64,000 bases of DNA, from assembly GCA_019671005.1 (NCBI GenBank), contig CM033715.1, positions 2,418,001 through 2,482,000 of the forward strand. Reading direction: 5' to 3'. Position 1 is the first letter of the stretch, and every line of letters begins with the position of its first letter. Under the pieces are notes generated by a model. It had not been told where the DNA came from. It made no database searches and saw only the letters and a program-made list of their open reading frames with translations. Both the position numbers and the translations under genes were made by a program. Below are positions 47,827 through 59,500 of this stretch, piece after piece. The stretch is from Hibiscus mutabilis. Taxonomy: Eukaryota; Streptophyta; Magnoliopsida; Malvales; Malvaceae.

Positions 47827-49060
47827 AGTCAAGAGGTGCTGAATATATTTTTGGATTGTGGAAGCTAATGCACATGAAGGTGGAAGAATGCTTTAAACTA
47901 CCTTCTTGTTTGCAACGTTCTTGCCACCAAAAGATTCATATTCAACAAGAAACGATTTTAGAAGGCAAGTTTAATGCTTCCGAATTCTCTCGTCACTTAT
48001 AATAGTTACCTACTTTCTTAATTTTGTATGCACTTATTAACAACCTGGGGCTGGAAATAGTTGCAGCACATCAATGGATTTAATTTTATGTTATCAGCGA
48101 GTGTTTTTATGCCTGCTAGTGTCTTGAGGAGTTGAATATCATGCAGTTTTAGACTTGAGAGAGCAATAGCATCAAAGCCAACATCCACCTGCAGAAATTG
48201 CTTTCACATGTATCCTAATTACTAGGATGGAAACTGGAACTGTGTTGAAAACTTATATGCTTTGCATTTCAAATATTGCTTCATATGGCAGCTTACATTA
48301 GAGCTTTCCAACTATAACGTTCAAGGTGCCGTCTCTAGTTTCTATTTTCGCGCCATGAACCATACAAACCAGCCTTAATCGATAGTTAACAGTTTAAATT
48401 GCACAGATGCAAAGATGAGCTTTGTTTTGAGAAGAGGGGCAGCTTTAAGAAGTGCAAACTTCTTGGAACCAATTTCCACATGCAATGGATCTGCCTTCAT
48501 TCTCAGGCCCTTTCCATATGCAGCAATGAGAAAATAACCAATTGAACCAATGCCAATGAGAAGATCCATAATTTAAAGTAGCAATCCAAAGCCTATCTTG
48601 AATCTACAGTCTGAAAATATCCATTTGCCAAGGTTAGTGAATGGCGAGAAGCATAAAAAAGTCCCTAGGCAGAGCAACTGGAGGAGTCAGGCTAGAGGTC
48701 AGGGTCAATAGCCATGTTGAATTTGCACCGGTCCGTCATATGTCTAGAGAGGAGTCGTAAATCCTACATGGACTGTGTATTAGAGTTGGTCTAGGAAAAT
48801 AATTGTTCAAACCACCTTTAGCATGTGACGTACTATTGTGTACAAAATTGTAAAAAGCACAAAAGTTCAAGGAGGACATGGAATGGATTACAGGGTGGAT
48901 CATAGCATGAAAGAGTAAGAGTTGAACAAGTCTTCTTGAGCTTGGAGGACATTGAATTCATGCAACGGTTTCTTTTTATAACTTTGTTTCCATAGGAAGA
49001 AGATAAATTCATTTTCCACTTCCTATACTTGTTCACTAATTCCTGCTTTTACGAAAAAAA
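47827..49060. other. Downstream region with a possible minus-strand gene remnant
   Basis: 47827-48030 is the probable 3' UTR of the methyltransferase. On the minus strand, 48569-48375 reads MDLLIGIGSIGYFLIAAYG... then LHVEIGSKKFALLKAA. After a clear acceptor near 48190, VDVGFDAIALSSLKLHDIQLLKTLAG is open. These look more like coding sequence than noise, but I do not recognise the family and cannot join them. Confidence 0.3.
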
Positions 49061-49262
49061 CTTCAATACACAGACTGTGTAAACCTTAGTTTATACAATA
49101 CTTTTAATTTTAGGGGTTAGGATTGTAGTTTAGAGATTAAATGTTAGGGGTTTAGGGTTTAGAATTGAAGGTTAGTATTTATAATTTAGGGTTTAGGGTG
49201 CTAGGGTTGTATTTTGCAAGGCAAAAATACAGGCCTACACAGATCGTGTATCAAAGTTCTAG
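49061..49262. mobile_element. MITE with TTTAGGG-like interior (copy 3)
   Basis: Left end AACTTCAATACACAGACTGTGTA and right end TACACAGATCGTGTATCAAAGTT are inverted repeats of the same type as the copies near 20.5 and 21.4 kb. The interior has AGGGGTTTAGGGTTTAG and similar motifs. Confidence 0.6.
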
Positions 49263-49293
49263 CCTATATATATATGGGTAAATATATCATGCA

Positions 49294-49405
49294 CTGAAGG
49301 TGAAAATTTTAATTCTAACTACAACCCTAAACTCTAAATTCAATCCCTAAACACTAAAACTAAGGCGCTTGTAGAAATTTTTTTTCCACCGTCAGTGCAC
49401 GTAAT
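49294..49405. mobile_element. Short MITE related to 26715-27175
   Basis: Ends TGCACTGAAGGTGAAAATTT and TTTCCACCGTCAGTGCA are inverted repeats and match the ends of the 26.7-kb element. The interior is CCCTAAA-rich. A further partial relative follows at about 49540-49725. Confidence 0.6.
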
Positions 49406-50448
49406 ATTTTCACTATATGTATTTTCACTCTAAATTCTATCAATAAACCATAAATTCTAATCATAACCCCTAAATTCTAAACATTTAAACCAAAACTCAT
49501 AAACCCTAAAACTAAGGCACTTATATGAAAATTTAATTTTATGGGTTGTGGTTAGAATTTAGGATTTAGGGTAATGTGTTAGGGATTTACGTTTTAACCT
49601 ATAAACTCTATATTCTAAATCTCTAAACCTAAACTCATAAATCCCAAATTCTATATTAAGTCCTTAAAGTTTTAAGATGTTTATGAAAACATTTTATTTC
49701 CGTCGTCGTATAGTGTAATAACCCATAATATATATATTTCTAGCATCATACCTATATTCATAATTTGCTTTCAACATGTCACGAGCAGGTTTTCAGGTTG
49801 ACTGATATCATTTACTATTGTTTATTGATTTCAAACCAGTATCAAACATCATCAAACTCCGTGACCCAAGTGTTTGATCCAAATCAAGACAAAAACTTGT
49901 CAACTTTTACAAATTGTTCACAAGTTACAAAGATAGGTATCCTTGCTGTACATGCTTCAAGACAGATACCATGTGGTCCTTGTATCATTCACAAAACAAC
50001 AAGCTTAGGCAGTCCTTTACAATGTTTATTTCTTCAACAAAATGATAAATCATCTTCCCAATAAACAAAATATTTGCCCTTTTGAATGCTAGTCTTTAGC
50101 CATTGTTGGAGGGGACATAAACCCGGATTTTCTCCTCAGTATCTTACTAATATCTAGCTCTTAGGCTTTCGAGTATAATTAGGGTGGACAAAATTCGACT
50201 AAAAAAAATTAAATTATTCGACTCAATTCGATGGAAAATACTTGACTTGTATCGTCTAGACTCGGAAAATTTTCAAATAAAGTTTAAGTTATAAAATATG
50301 ACTCTTCTAAGTAGACTAACTTAATTTTTTTGACTCGATCAAATGCCTACCTCTAAGTATAATTTGGAAGGTGTTGACCTAGTGTATATATATATATATA
50401 CATGCATCCTTGAAATCGATAGCCTACAGCAGCTAAGGGTTTTGAAAG
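49406..50448. other. Intergenic DNA upstream of the DUF1645-like gene
   Basis: It includes MITE debris up to about 49730, an open frame at 49765-50064 with no family resemblance, a TCGACTC/GACTCGA-rich stretch near 50180-50340, and a TA run at 50386-50400 just before the gene. The last ~60 bases probably hold its 5' UTR. Confidence 0.4.
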
Positions 50449-51366
50449 ATGGAAATGGCAGATGACAGTTTCCCTACCAGCCCCGGAAGTGGGAGGTTTG
50501 TGTTTCTTTAGTGTCCCAACAAGTCCCACTAAAGCAACTCTCAAGTCTGCATATCAAGACTCGAGCTCCAATGGCGATGAGTTCGAGTTCGAAACCAGTG
50601 GTCGTTTCATTGTTGGTGAACGTGAGGCTGCCGAGTCCCAACCGGAGGAATCACTTCCGGCCATGGCGTTTGCCGATGACCTGTTTCATGATGGGAAAGT
50701 GATGCCGTTGAAGCCTCCGCCCGGACTTCAACATCATCATAAACAAAGCTCGATTTTATCATCCCCTAGGTCGTCTAGCGGTGGCCTGAGACTCTCGTTT
50801 CAGCGTAGGAGCTTGTGGAATGATGACTTTGATCCATTCATGGCGGCTTTGAAGAATGTCAAGGAAGAAAAAGCCAAGAACCATAGACGAGCTCGGTCTA
50901 TGTCGCCGTCAAGGATTCAAATAGCGGTAGCAATGATCTGTTACTCACGAACCAGCACGGAATCAATCAAAGGGGTCTCATTTTACCAAATCCGAACTCA
51001 AACAAGACGATGGAAAGCAAAGAAGATGTGAAGAAAAGGCAATCAAAAGTGGCGGAACCCAAAGGTGTTGTTTTGGCAAGGCGAGCGAGGCTTGTGAAAG
51101 TTGGGAATGAAGAAACCCACAGAAAACCAGGTGTTGATTCAGCTATGAAACAAGCAAAGGTTGAGAAGATGAAGAAGGTTTGGTTTAGGCGTGGATCCGT
51201 GAGCAATGGGGATGGAACAGAATCAATGCCTAAAATTAAAAGGATATTTAGCTTAAAGGCCATGGGAATAACTCAATACAATGAGGAAAAGATCCTAACC
51301 ACACTCATACAATATAGACCCAAGTTGTTGCTTTGTATGGGGTTTGGGGCCAAGTATGTGAAGTGA
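50449..51366 (+). pseudogene. DUF1645-like gene with two compensating frameshifts
   Basis: The frame from ATG 50449 reads MEMADDSFPTSPGSGRFVF and meets a TAG at 50509. The next frame continues the same protein without a gap (FSVPTSPTKATLKSAY, FADDLFHDGKVMPLKPPPG, SLWNDDFDPFMAALKN, RRARSMSPSR). From about 50912 the original frame resumes (NDLLLTNQHG..., VKKVWFRRGSVSNG-like basic segment, RIFSLKAMGI, QYRPKLLLCMGFGAKYVK) to the TGA at 51364. FADDLF..GK..PLKPPP and the RARSMSP block fit the plant DUF1645 family, usually single-exon genes of about 300 residues. The simplest reading is a one-base gain near 50502-50508 (a T run) and a one-base loss near 50915. This is either a young pseudogene or sequence errors. 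Function of the family is poorly known. Confidence 0.7.
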
Positions 51367-51649
51367 AGAGAAAGCTTATGAATTTCAAAAATAGTATTAA
51401 TGTTTTTTTACATTTTTTTAAAAAAATCTGAAATATGATTAAAGTAAATAGTGTAAAAAATTCTAAAATAAATATATTTACATTTCTTCCTTAAATAATT
51501 TAGTTATTGTTTGCTTGTTATAGGACTATATTTAAATTGTTATTATTTTTTTAAAGATCAATGGTGTTTGATAATCTGAAAAATTAAATGTTGACTTTAA
51601 ATTATAGTATTTTTTGACAAATCTTAATTTTAGTCATAATCTTACTTAT
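51367..51649. other. 3' flank of the DUF1645-like gene
   Basis: AT-rich non-coding DNA. No further gene is visible. Confidence 0.4.
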
Positions 51650-51775
51650 AGGAGAGGAGAACGAGGTTCTAGGGGAAGAAATGTGTGTTCCTAGTGGATC
51701 TAGAACCCATGATCTAAGGGAATATGAGAGAACAAATATGAGCAGTTTGACCAACCAGTCAAATATGTTTGCTCA
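51650..51775 (-). mobile_element. tRNA-derived SINE candidate, second copy
   Basis: This is the reverse complement of the 29823-29955 sequence with moderate divergence. On the minus strand the A-box-like TGACTGGTTGG (51761-51751) and B-box-like GGGTTCTAGATCC (51708-51696) are kept. Confidence 0.45.
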
Positions 51776-51785
51776 ATTTAAATTA

Positions 51786-52077
51786 GGCATAATGCCCTCA
51801 AAAATACTACTAACGTATGATTGAATTGTCATTTTGGCTCATATTCTTTTTTTTGAAGCAATACGTTTCATTGTCAAAATATAAAATATTTTTTTCTTCT
51901 AACGTGTCATTCTGCCAAGTCATTTCAGGTTGTTTATCGTTAATTGACTAACAATTTTTATCTGTAAATGGGCTATTTTAACCCAAAATAAAATATTAAG
52001 GGCTAAACGGCTCCAAAAAAGAATAAAGACTAAAGTAACAATTAAACCAAACGTTAGGGACATTTTTAACATTATGC
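51786..52077. mobile_element. MITE with 10-bp flanking repeat
   Basis: Ends GGCATAATGCCC and ACATTTTTAACATTATGC form inverted repeats of about 65 bases (left CTAACGTATGATTGAATTGTCATTTTGGCTCATATTC pairs with the right arm). ATTTAAATTA flanks both sides exactly (51776-51785 and 52078-52087). The 9-10-bp duplication again suggests a Mutator-like origin. Confidence 0.75.
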
Positions 52078-52164
52078 ATTTAAATTATAAACTTGTACCG
52101 GTATTTTGATTGAAATTAAATATCATATATAATTACATTATTTAATAAATGTTAATTGTTGCAG

Positions 52165-53045
52165 TTTAAATTGAAGTATTTTGATATAACAAAAATTTCA
52201 AAAATATTTTTAACTTAATTTATTTTAATATAATTAAAAGTCCACAAAATTCGAAAATTTTGCTAAAAAATATTTACTAACTTAACTGATTTTTTTATAA
52301 TTATTTTTGCACTTAAAAATAATGTTCTTAGGCTTTGAGACAAAAAGATCGATTCCTTTTTGACACAATAAGCTATTGGTTTTTGGATCTTAGTCATCCA
52401 GTGCAAAATATTGATCTCTTCACCAAAAGGTTGTATATTTGAAAAAGAATCGTTTTCTTCTGTAAAAGAATCAATCGCTTGAATTATAATAGCTGAAATT
52501 CTTTGAACGTAACAACTTTTTGACATCTTCAACGGTTATAACTCAATTTAATAATCATCAACGGTTAAAAATTCATTTTACATTATATAAACACTACATC
52601 GACACTTGAAGAAAGTCACTACAACTATACAAGCTTAAAGATCAAGAAAATAAAATTCAATCTTCATTCTTTCATTTTTCTCCCATAAATAGTGTATAAA
52701 ACTCCATTAAGTATTTTTGTATTTATTCTTTGTAAGCTTAAATCTTGTAAATACTTACTTGAGGAGGTATATCTTGTTTACCCAAATCAAACTTCGTAAA
52801 TAAGAGTAATTAGAGTTTAGCCTTAAAAAAATTAAAATGATTAAACTTTGTCCTTGAAAGGCTTATTAAGTTAGTAAATTGAGAAGTCGTTAGTGGTGAA
52901 AAGTTAAGGTAGTTAATGTAGACTTTGATTGAGAAAACTGAACTGTTTTAATCGGTTGTGCCAAATTATTTTAATTTTTGATCAAACTTCCACAAAATCT
53001 TTAAAGCCAATTCATTTTTTTGACAATTTTCGGTTGATCAATAGA
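52165..53045 (+). mobile_element. LTR-like repeat, copy A
   Basis: Colinear with 61615-62650: 'AAGTATTTTGATATAACAAA', 'CTATATAAACACTAC' type TATA box (here at about 52583), 'TCTTTATTCTTTCATTTTTCTC', 'TTTGTATTTATTCTT' and 'ATATCTTGTTTACCCAAATCAAA' occur in the same order. A TATA box followed by a pyrimidine-rich, polyadenylation-like segment suits an LTR, probably copia type. No coding domain adjoins it. Ends are not fixed. Confidence 0.5.
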
Positions 53046-54340
53046 GTTAACATAAACTTTAAAAGACAATATTAAAGGTTTAATGCATTGTTTGCTGCCT
53101 AAACTTTACTTTTTTACTGAGTTGCTTCCTAAAGGTTTCCTTAGACATTATACTTTATAACGTTTAATTTCGTTATTCATTTCACCCAAACTGTTAAAAT
53201 ATCACTAAACAATAAAATTGTGTCATGTTGCACTTCTGACTATCTCATTATAATGAAAAAAGACAAATGATATATTTAATATCTTAAATTTTATTTTTGT
53301 TTAGTTTAGTCCCTAAAATTTGTATTTAATATGAAATTGATATTTATTTGTCTCTAATTTTTATAATTTATTTTAATATTATGTTATAATATTATAATAT
53401 TTTATTTAATATATTAATAATATCCAATAATATATTTTTTTATAATTTCAAGAATATAAATATATTACGGCTACTTGCTTTGTTTTCTGATCTGGTTGAT
53501 TGTGGATTAAAAATTAAAATTAAGATCAAATTGAAAGAATATGTAAATAATGAAAGTTAAAATTTTTGAATTAGGATTAAATTAAAAAAATGTGTAATCG
53601 TAACTTTCATGTCACCCACTTAACACAGTGAACGGTTCAATGACTATTTTATAAGAAAAAATGAAATTTAATGCACATTATGTAACTTTTGAGAGTTTGA
53701 TAACTATTTTATATTGTTTGGAATAACTTAGGGACCATTTGTGTACTTATCCATTTTAATGTTTAAATTAGTCCGACCGTGGAATATTATATTAGAGAAA
53801 ATTTATGGGCCACATACAACACAAACTTCATATAGTTTTCTACTGTGATGGGGATGATAACTCGATGAGTGAACCAGGCGGAAAAGAAAGCTTCCTCCAC
53901 CTCCACAAAACTCCTCAAACTCAGTAAACCTTTCCATACATTACAGTGTGTAAAATGGCACTTGAACTGCTGCCTAAAGTCCTCAACCCAGTCAACCACC
54001 TGGACCAACTGGAAATCAAGAAATAAAGGGTTTAGTGATCAGGAAATCGGAAAAAGAAGAAGAAGAAAGAAACCAAACTCATATTTTCGCCCATTGGCAG
54101 TTTCTGACGATCGGAGCACCAGTTCGCCAATCTGATCGGTCAACATGCAGAGGAGTACGAAGGAGAGAATATATCTTGGAATCAGACTGATCCAAAGGTC
54201 GGATTTCGAGACTGGAAAATGAGCCGACGAAAGGTTCAAAACTAAATCTAGGACGTTTGGGATGTTTTCGGTTATACAGAATTCGAATCCGTGTTCAGGA
54301 GACCGAAAGGATGAAATCTGGTTATTTTAGTATTTCAGGT
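53046..54340. other. Intergenic DNA with repeat fragments
   Basis: 53080-53400 resembles the dispersed element at 7500 and 38340. The minus-strand frame at 54008-53787 (VVDWVEDFRQQFKCHFTHC..., FVEVEEAFFSAWFTHRV) reads like part of a real protein, but I cannot place it. The sequence to about 54240 is GC-richer and could be a gene remnant. Confidence 0.35.
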
Positions 54341-56150
54341 CGCTGGAGGCTCAATTTTGCATTTTAATATCTATTTTAGCACAGTTAGTTTTGATTCTTG
54401 TTAATTGAGTCCCTAGTTAATTAAGTCGTGACGCAAACTCCCAATTTTTGTTTTTCAAGGGATCAAATCAAGCGAGGAATACGTGTAGGAGGCTCGGGGA
54501 TCTAAATTACCAAATTTTGAGCTTGAAATTTGGGGTAAGTGCAATTTAAATCGTGCTTTAGTATTATGCATGTGTAAAAACGGCTTGGTCAGAGCCATGG
54601 CAAGAATTTAAGCTTGATTTGGTGCCAAGGTACGTGTTATGGGAGACTCAAATGGCCTAAAGTCTAAGTTTGGCAATTTGCATAATAGTGTTAGCTTAAA
54701 TTACCAAAATACTCCTGAGTGTTAAATTACCAAATTGCCATTGAGTGATAAATTAACAAAATGTCTTTGAGCATTAAAATGACCCAAAATGCCCTTGAGT
54801 GCATTATGATGTGCCTTGTATGCTAAGTGCTAAAAGTGTGAATTTTTTTATACTTACAATTTATATATGGGCTTATAAGAGTTTTATGTTGCCGTGTATG
54901 AGAATTTAATGATATGAAATAATTTAATCATGTACCGTGTAATGTAGGTTCATAAGGGCATGCAATGAGATCAAGAGAAATGTGAATTATGCCTACATTC
55001 ATTGATATGGAAACTATAGCTCAAGCATATGTATTATAAGTTTTAAAGTGCAATTCAAATGTTGCCATGTGAAATATGCATGTATCATGTGATTTTGAGA
55101 TGTTTGCACATGATCAGTTAAGCTAATGAACAATAGTGATACAACTGCCCGAGTAAACTAGTTAGAGTCTCGTAAGTGGCATGCCATTAGGATCAGCAGT
55201 ACTGCATCTTGTTTCTTGACATTGTGACTATCGTGATATTGTTGGTACGACATGGATTTAGTGGCGCTTTGTGCATATTGTGTTGAACAAGGGGCACTTC
55301 GGTGTATAGTGACACTTTGGTGCATAGTAAGGATTTACGCCATCTAGTGGATTGTGTACTTGAGTCCATCTAGATGGTATTTATTATGGGCTCACAAATA
55401 ATACTGAAACAAATATGTTTTTTGATTGTGTTTCTTAAGATGCTTAATGTGTTTGTTCCAAAAAAAATAAAGGTCATAAAATGTATTGTAAATTTATGTG
55501 ATTATGAAGAGTTGTAAAACAAGTGAATTCAATAGGTTCAAACTCATTAGTAAAGGATAGAGTGAGGTGATAATGTCAGATAATAAACTTTACCATGTTG
55601 AGTATGATGTGAAATTATGAAATTGTGTTGTAACGGACATGTTTAAAATGTAATTTCATATTAATCAAGATGTTCAAGGCGAGATCAAGATGTTATTTGT
55701 TTTATAGTACCATTGAATGCGAAGCTCAACGAGTGATTTGTTATTTTTCACATGTAGCTAATTAATCAAGATGTTCAAGGCGAGATCAAGGGAATTGCAT
55801 CACCAGAAGAGTCACAATGATTCCACTAAGAACTAAAGGTTCGTTCTATTTCAACGTTGATTTTAAAATCTGAGTATTATTTTCGACTTAAGCCTACCAT
55901 GATTGATTGTTTTGAAAATTTATAATCAATCACTTAAAACTTTTAAGGTTTTAGAAAAAATGTCCTTGCAAGATTAGAATGTTTTAGTTGAAAACAAATT
56001 GGTTTAATTATTTGATTGTAGGTGTAAATTTTGTAAAAGCCCTCGCTTATTTTTAATAACTAAAATGTTACAAAAGTCTTAATGTTCATGTTTTCTCTCT
56101 GATTCTCGAATGTGACGTCTCTTGTTCAGATAAGGCTTTTGTACCCAATG
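54341..56150. mobile_element. Probable degraded gypsy-type LTR
   Basis: The stretch has the look of long plant gypsy LTRs: 'AATTGAGTCCCTAGTTAATT', 'CCATGGCAAG', repeated 'AAATTACCAAA.TGCC.TTGAG', and a run of short 'GTGACACTTTGGTGCATAGT' phrases near 55300. A 30-bp direct repeat (ATTAATCAAGATGTTCAAGG...) occurs at 55660 and 55761. No coding domain or clear ends. Confidence 0.35.
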
Positions 56151-56565
56151 CATCCTAAATGTTAAAACCAAGACCAAATTCTTCTTTTAAAGAAGGATTA
56201 CTATTTGATACTCTATCCGTGGAAAAAAATAATTCCGCAAACTGTCGTAAGACGATGACAAATATTAATCCATTAAATACTTTAAAGACTTTTGTTATTG
56301 TCTCAAAACTGTTTGTGGTTTTCTTTTTCACCAATGATATTTCAAATAATAATCCTTATGAATGTCAGCCCAATTGCTAAATGTTGCCTGCAACTGCTAG
56401 TGTGGTCAGGTAGTGGGTTTCAGATCCATAAAAGTCCAGTCTCTTTCAGTTATCCCCTCAAGGCCCAAACCCTAAACCCCTTTTACGCTTCTTGTATTTA
56501 AACAAACAATGTACTACATAAACAGAAGCAGGAACAAGTCGGAAGCAAATCGTGAAAAAAAGAGA

Positions 56566-59500
56566 ATGGCAATGTTAAGAGGCAGAGCAACCCATTTCCC
56601 TCCGATAGCATCTCCCACAACTTTCGTTGCTCTGAGGAAATGTTTGATTCCAATCCTCACCATCTCTTCTTTCCCTCCTCATTCTTCTCTTCACAAATTC
56701 TCTACCTTTTCTGCTTTTCACTCTTTCTTCTCCGCCCTCATCACTCCTTCACGCCCTTATCATTCATCTCTCACTCTCAGGCAAGTCTCTCCAATGGCAT
56801 TGGCGGGTCATCTACAGCTCAGACTATCAGGTTGGTTATTTTCATCAAAACTCATGTTTTCCCTCTTTTTATCTTCTTTTCTCTTACTTGGTTTTTGTTT
56901 TCTTTTTCAGCTTCATTTAACACCGAGAGTAGCCATGGAGTGAGCAGAGAAATTTTGGTAAAGCACTTGCTTCTAAAAGAAAACGATCAGAAGCTCTTGG
57001 TGGAGCTTGAACAGAGAATAGCAGGAGGTGTTTTCTTGTTTCATTTTCAAACTTCAATTAGATGAACATTTTGATTTTAGAGAATTTCAATTATTTAAAT
57101 ATCACATTTTGGGGATTTGTTATTACTACCTCAAGGGGTTTATAGCATGATTTTCTTTATATAAATTAAGAATAATAGATTATTTTATTCTTATATAAAA
57201 TAATCGTCTTGGAACTGGTCTTATATTTAGTCACTTGTTCAGTTTTTGTTAATTTTAATTCAACTTTCTAGCATCTAGCATTTGCCTTTTCTTTATAGCA
57301 TCTTTTTAGAAAGAGGAAACTAAATACTTAAGGCAACAACAAAATAGAGCATAGATTCAAATCGCTTTTGATGTTGCTTGTGAGATATTTAACTGTCTCA
57401 AGTCATTTAACTTAGTTTTTCTTTTTTGTTATTTTGTTTGGTGAAGGGGAGGATATGGCTGATCTTGTTGTTGAATACTCAATATGTCCCTCCAAGGAAG
57501 AGGAGGGAATGCTTGGATGGGTAAAAAAGGGACAAATGGTATGTTTATTCCACTTTACATATATATATGTGTGTGTTTTTATCTAAGAATCATCTATGTT
57601 GTTTCAACTCTTTGTTTTTCTTGAAGTATACATGTTAGACCTGTATCCCTAAGCTTGGATATGGAGGTACGGAACTCCAAATATGTGGAACATATTAGAA
57701 AAGTTAAAAGCTAAAAAAATGTTGCACCTAGTGTACAATTCTCCCACTATAAGAAAGGTCTTGATGCACATAGATTTACTCCCTGTTTTCAACAGATAGC
57801 TGTTTCGAGGGTTCGGACCTGTGCAAGATACAATCTTAGCTAGTTGGTATTAAATTTGTGGTAGCAACTCTCAAACTTCTATTCGTAGTTTAGATTTTTG
57901 AATTATATGAATTATGACATGGTGGTTGAATTTGAAGATTTTACCAAACCTTTATGCTCATGTATTTCACGATGGTCTCATAAAGTTTATTTTACCGATT
58001 CAAAAAGTCGACCAAAATTGAGTTTAAAATTTAGAAAAACTTGGAGTAACCATTCTCATAAAGTTTATGACACAGTGCTTGAATATTTATGAAATCGTGG
58101 AAAAAATAATTTATTATTTGAGTTCTAAATATGATGTGTTTATATAAACTTTTACATCGTATCTCCCATTTATGGTTCTTCTTGAGCTTTGCCAATTGCT
58201 TGCAGTTGCCATAAGCTTCCAAGTTCCTTTTTATCTTGAAGTGTTGTTCCTGTGAGAGCATATCTAACAGTTCATATGTTAGATATCACACATTTTGCAT
58301 CAGATTTTTCTTATGCATGTCAAACCAAGAAGTCTTCTGTAGAATATATCTTGATTGCTTTAAGGTCACCCTCATGATACTTTGCTGGTTCTCTATGCAT
58401 TTTACCACATGTTGTTTTACTGTTTTTTTTTTAAGTTTAATCAGTATCCTCGTTGAAAATTTAAGATACATGGATTTAGTTCTTATTTTTTTTGGAATTT
58501 ATTTATTAGTTTTATGAATATGTTTATTCAGATTTTTTTTATGTTAACTACAATAATGTAGACAAGAAGAGAAGTAATTTAAGGTCACCAAGAAGTCTTA
58601 TTTTCTTTTTATGTTTATTCAGATTTTTTTATGTTGAAAATTTAATTGAAAAACATGTTTGATGGATCTTGTTTTTCATGGTAAAATATATTAGGTGCCA
58701 GAATTTGAAGAGGCTGCATTTAATGCTCCTTTAAACAAAGTTGTGAAATGCAAAACTAATTTTGGATGGCACTTGTTACAAGTTCTATCTGAGAGGTATT
58801 CCTTGGAACACTTGCACAATTGAAACCTGTGCTTGATGAAGCTAAGCAGGTTCTAACTCTTATTTAGCTTGCTTCAGGGAAGAGTCATTGGTTAAAGACA
58901 TTGAACCCGAGGAGTTTCATGCAAAATTGCAGGACCCTAGTTTCATTGAAGAGGCTCAGTTGATAGATGTCCGGGAACCTGAAGAAGTGTATGCTTGCAT
59001 ATTTTTTATTTTGTGTGATATTAATTGGAAAAGCAAAATTTTTACGTGAATTTTCCAAATTTACATTTTTAAATGATGAATGAGATGCCGGGCAAAGTTA
59101 CTAGACCAACTTTTTCCTCTAGCTATAGAAGTTATAGCAATTACAGCATGCTTAAAAAACAAAAACTACTCTAAATTCTTAGTGTAGGTGATATGGTTAA
59201 AAAGCATTGCTATGAAGCTTTTAAACGCCAGGTCATGAAGCAAGCTGCAAGAAAAATGCAATTGCTTGAACAGTTTAAAAATTATACTATTATTTAACTG
59301 GAATTATTTTTTATTTCTGTTTAACGATCATGATTCTATTATAGCTTTTCATAAACCATAATTGTTATTGAGGTTAGCTACCCAAAGTTTACTTTTAGTA
59401 GCATTGCAAAATCAAGCAATACACTGTTTTATGTATAGTTCAATTAACAAGTTATATCACCATGAGACATTATAGAGTTGGAACCTTTTATACTAGTGCA

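Noticed and set aside
49120..49660. Interstitial telomere array
   Set aside because: TTTAGGG-like motifs are irregular and lie between inverted repeats of MITEs. There is no heptamer array.
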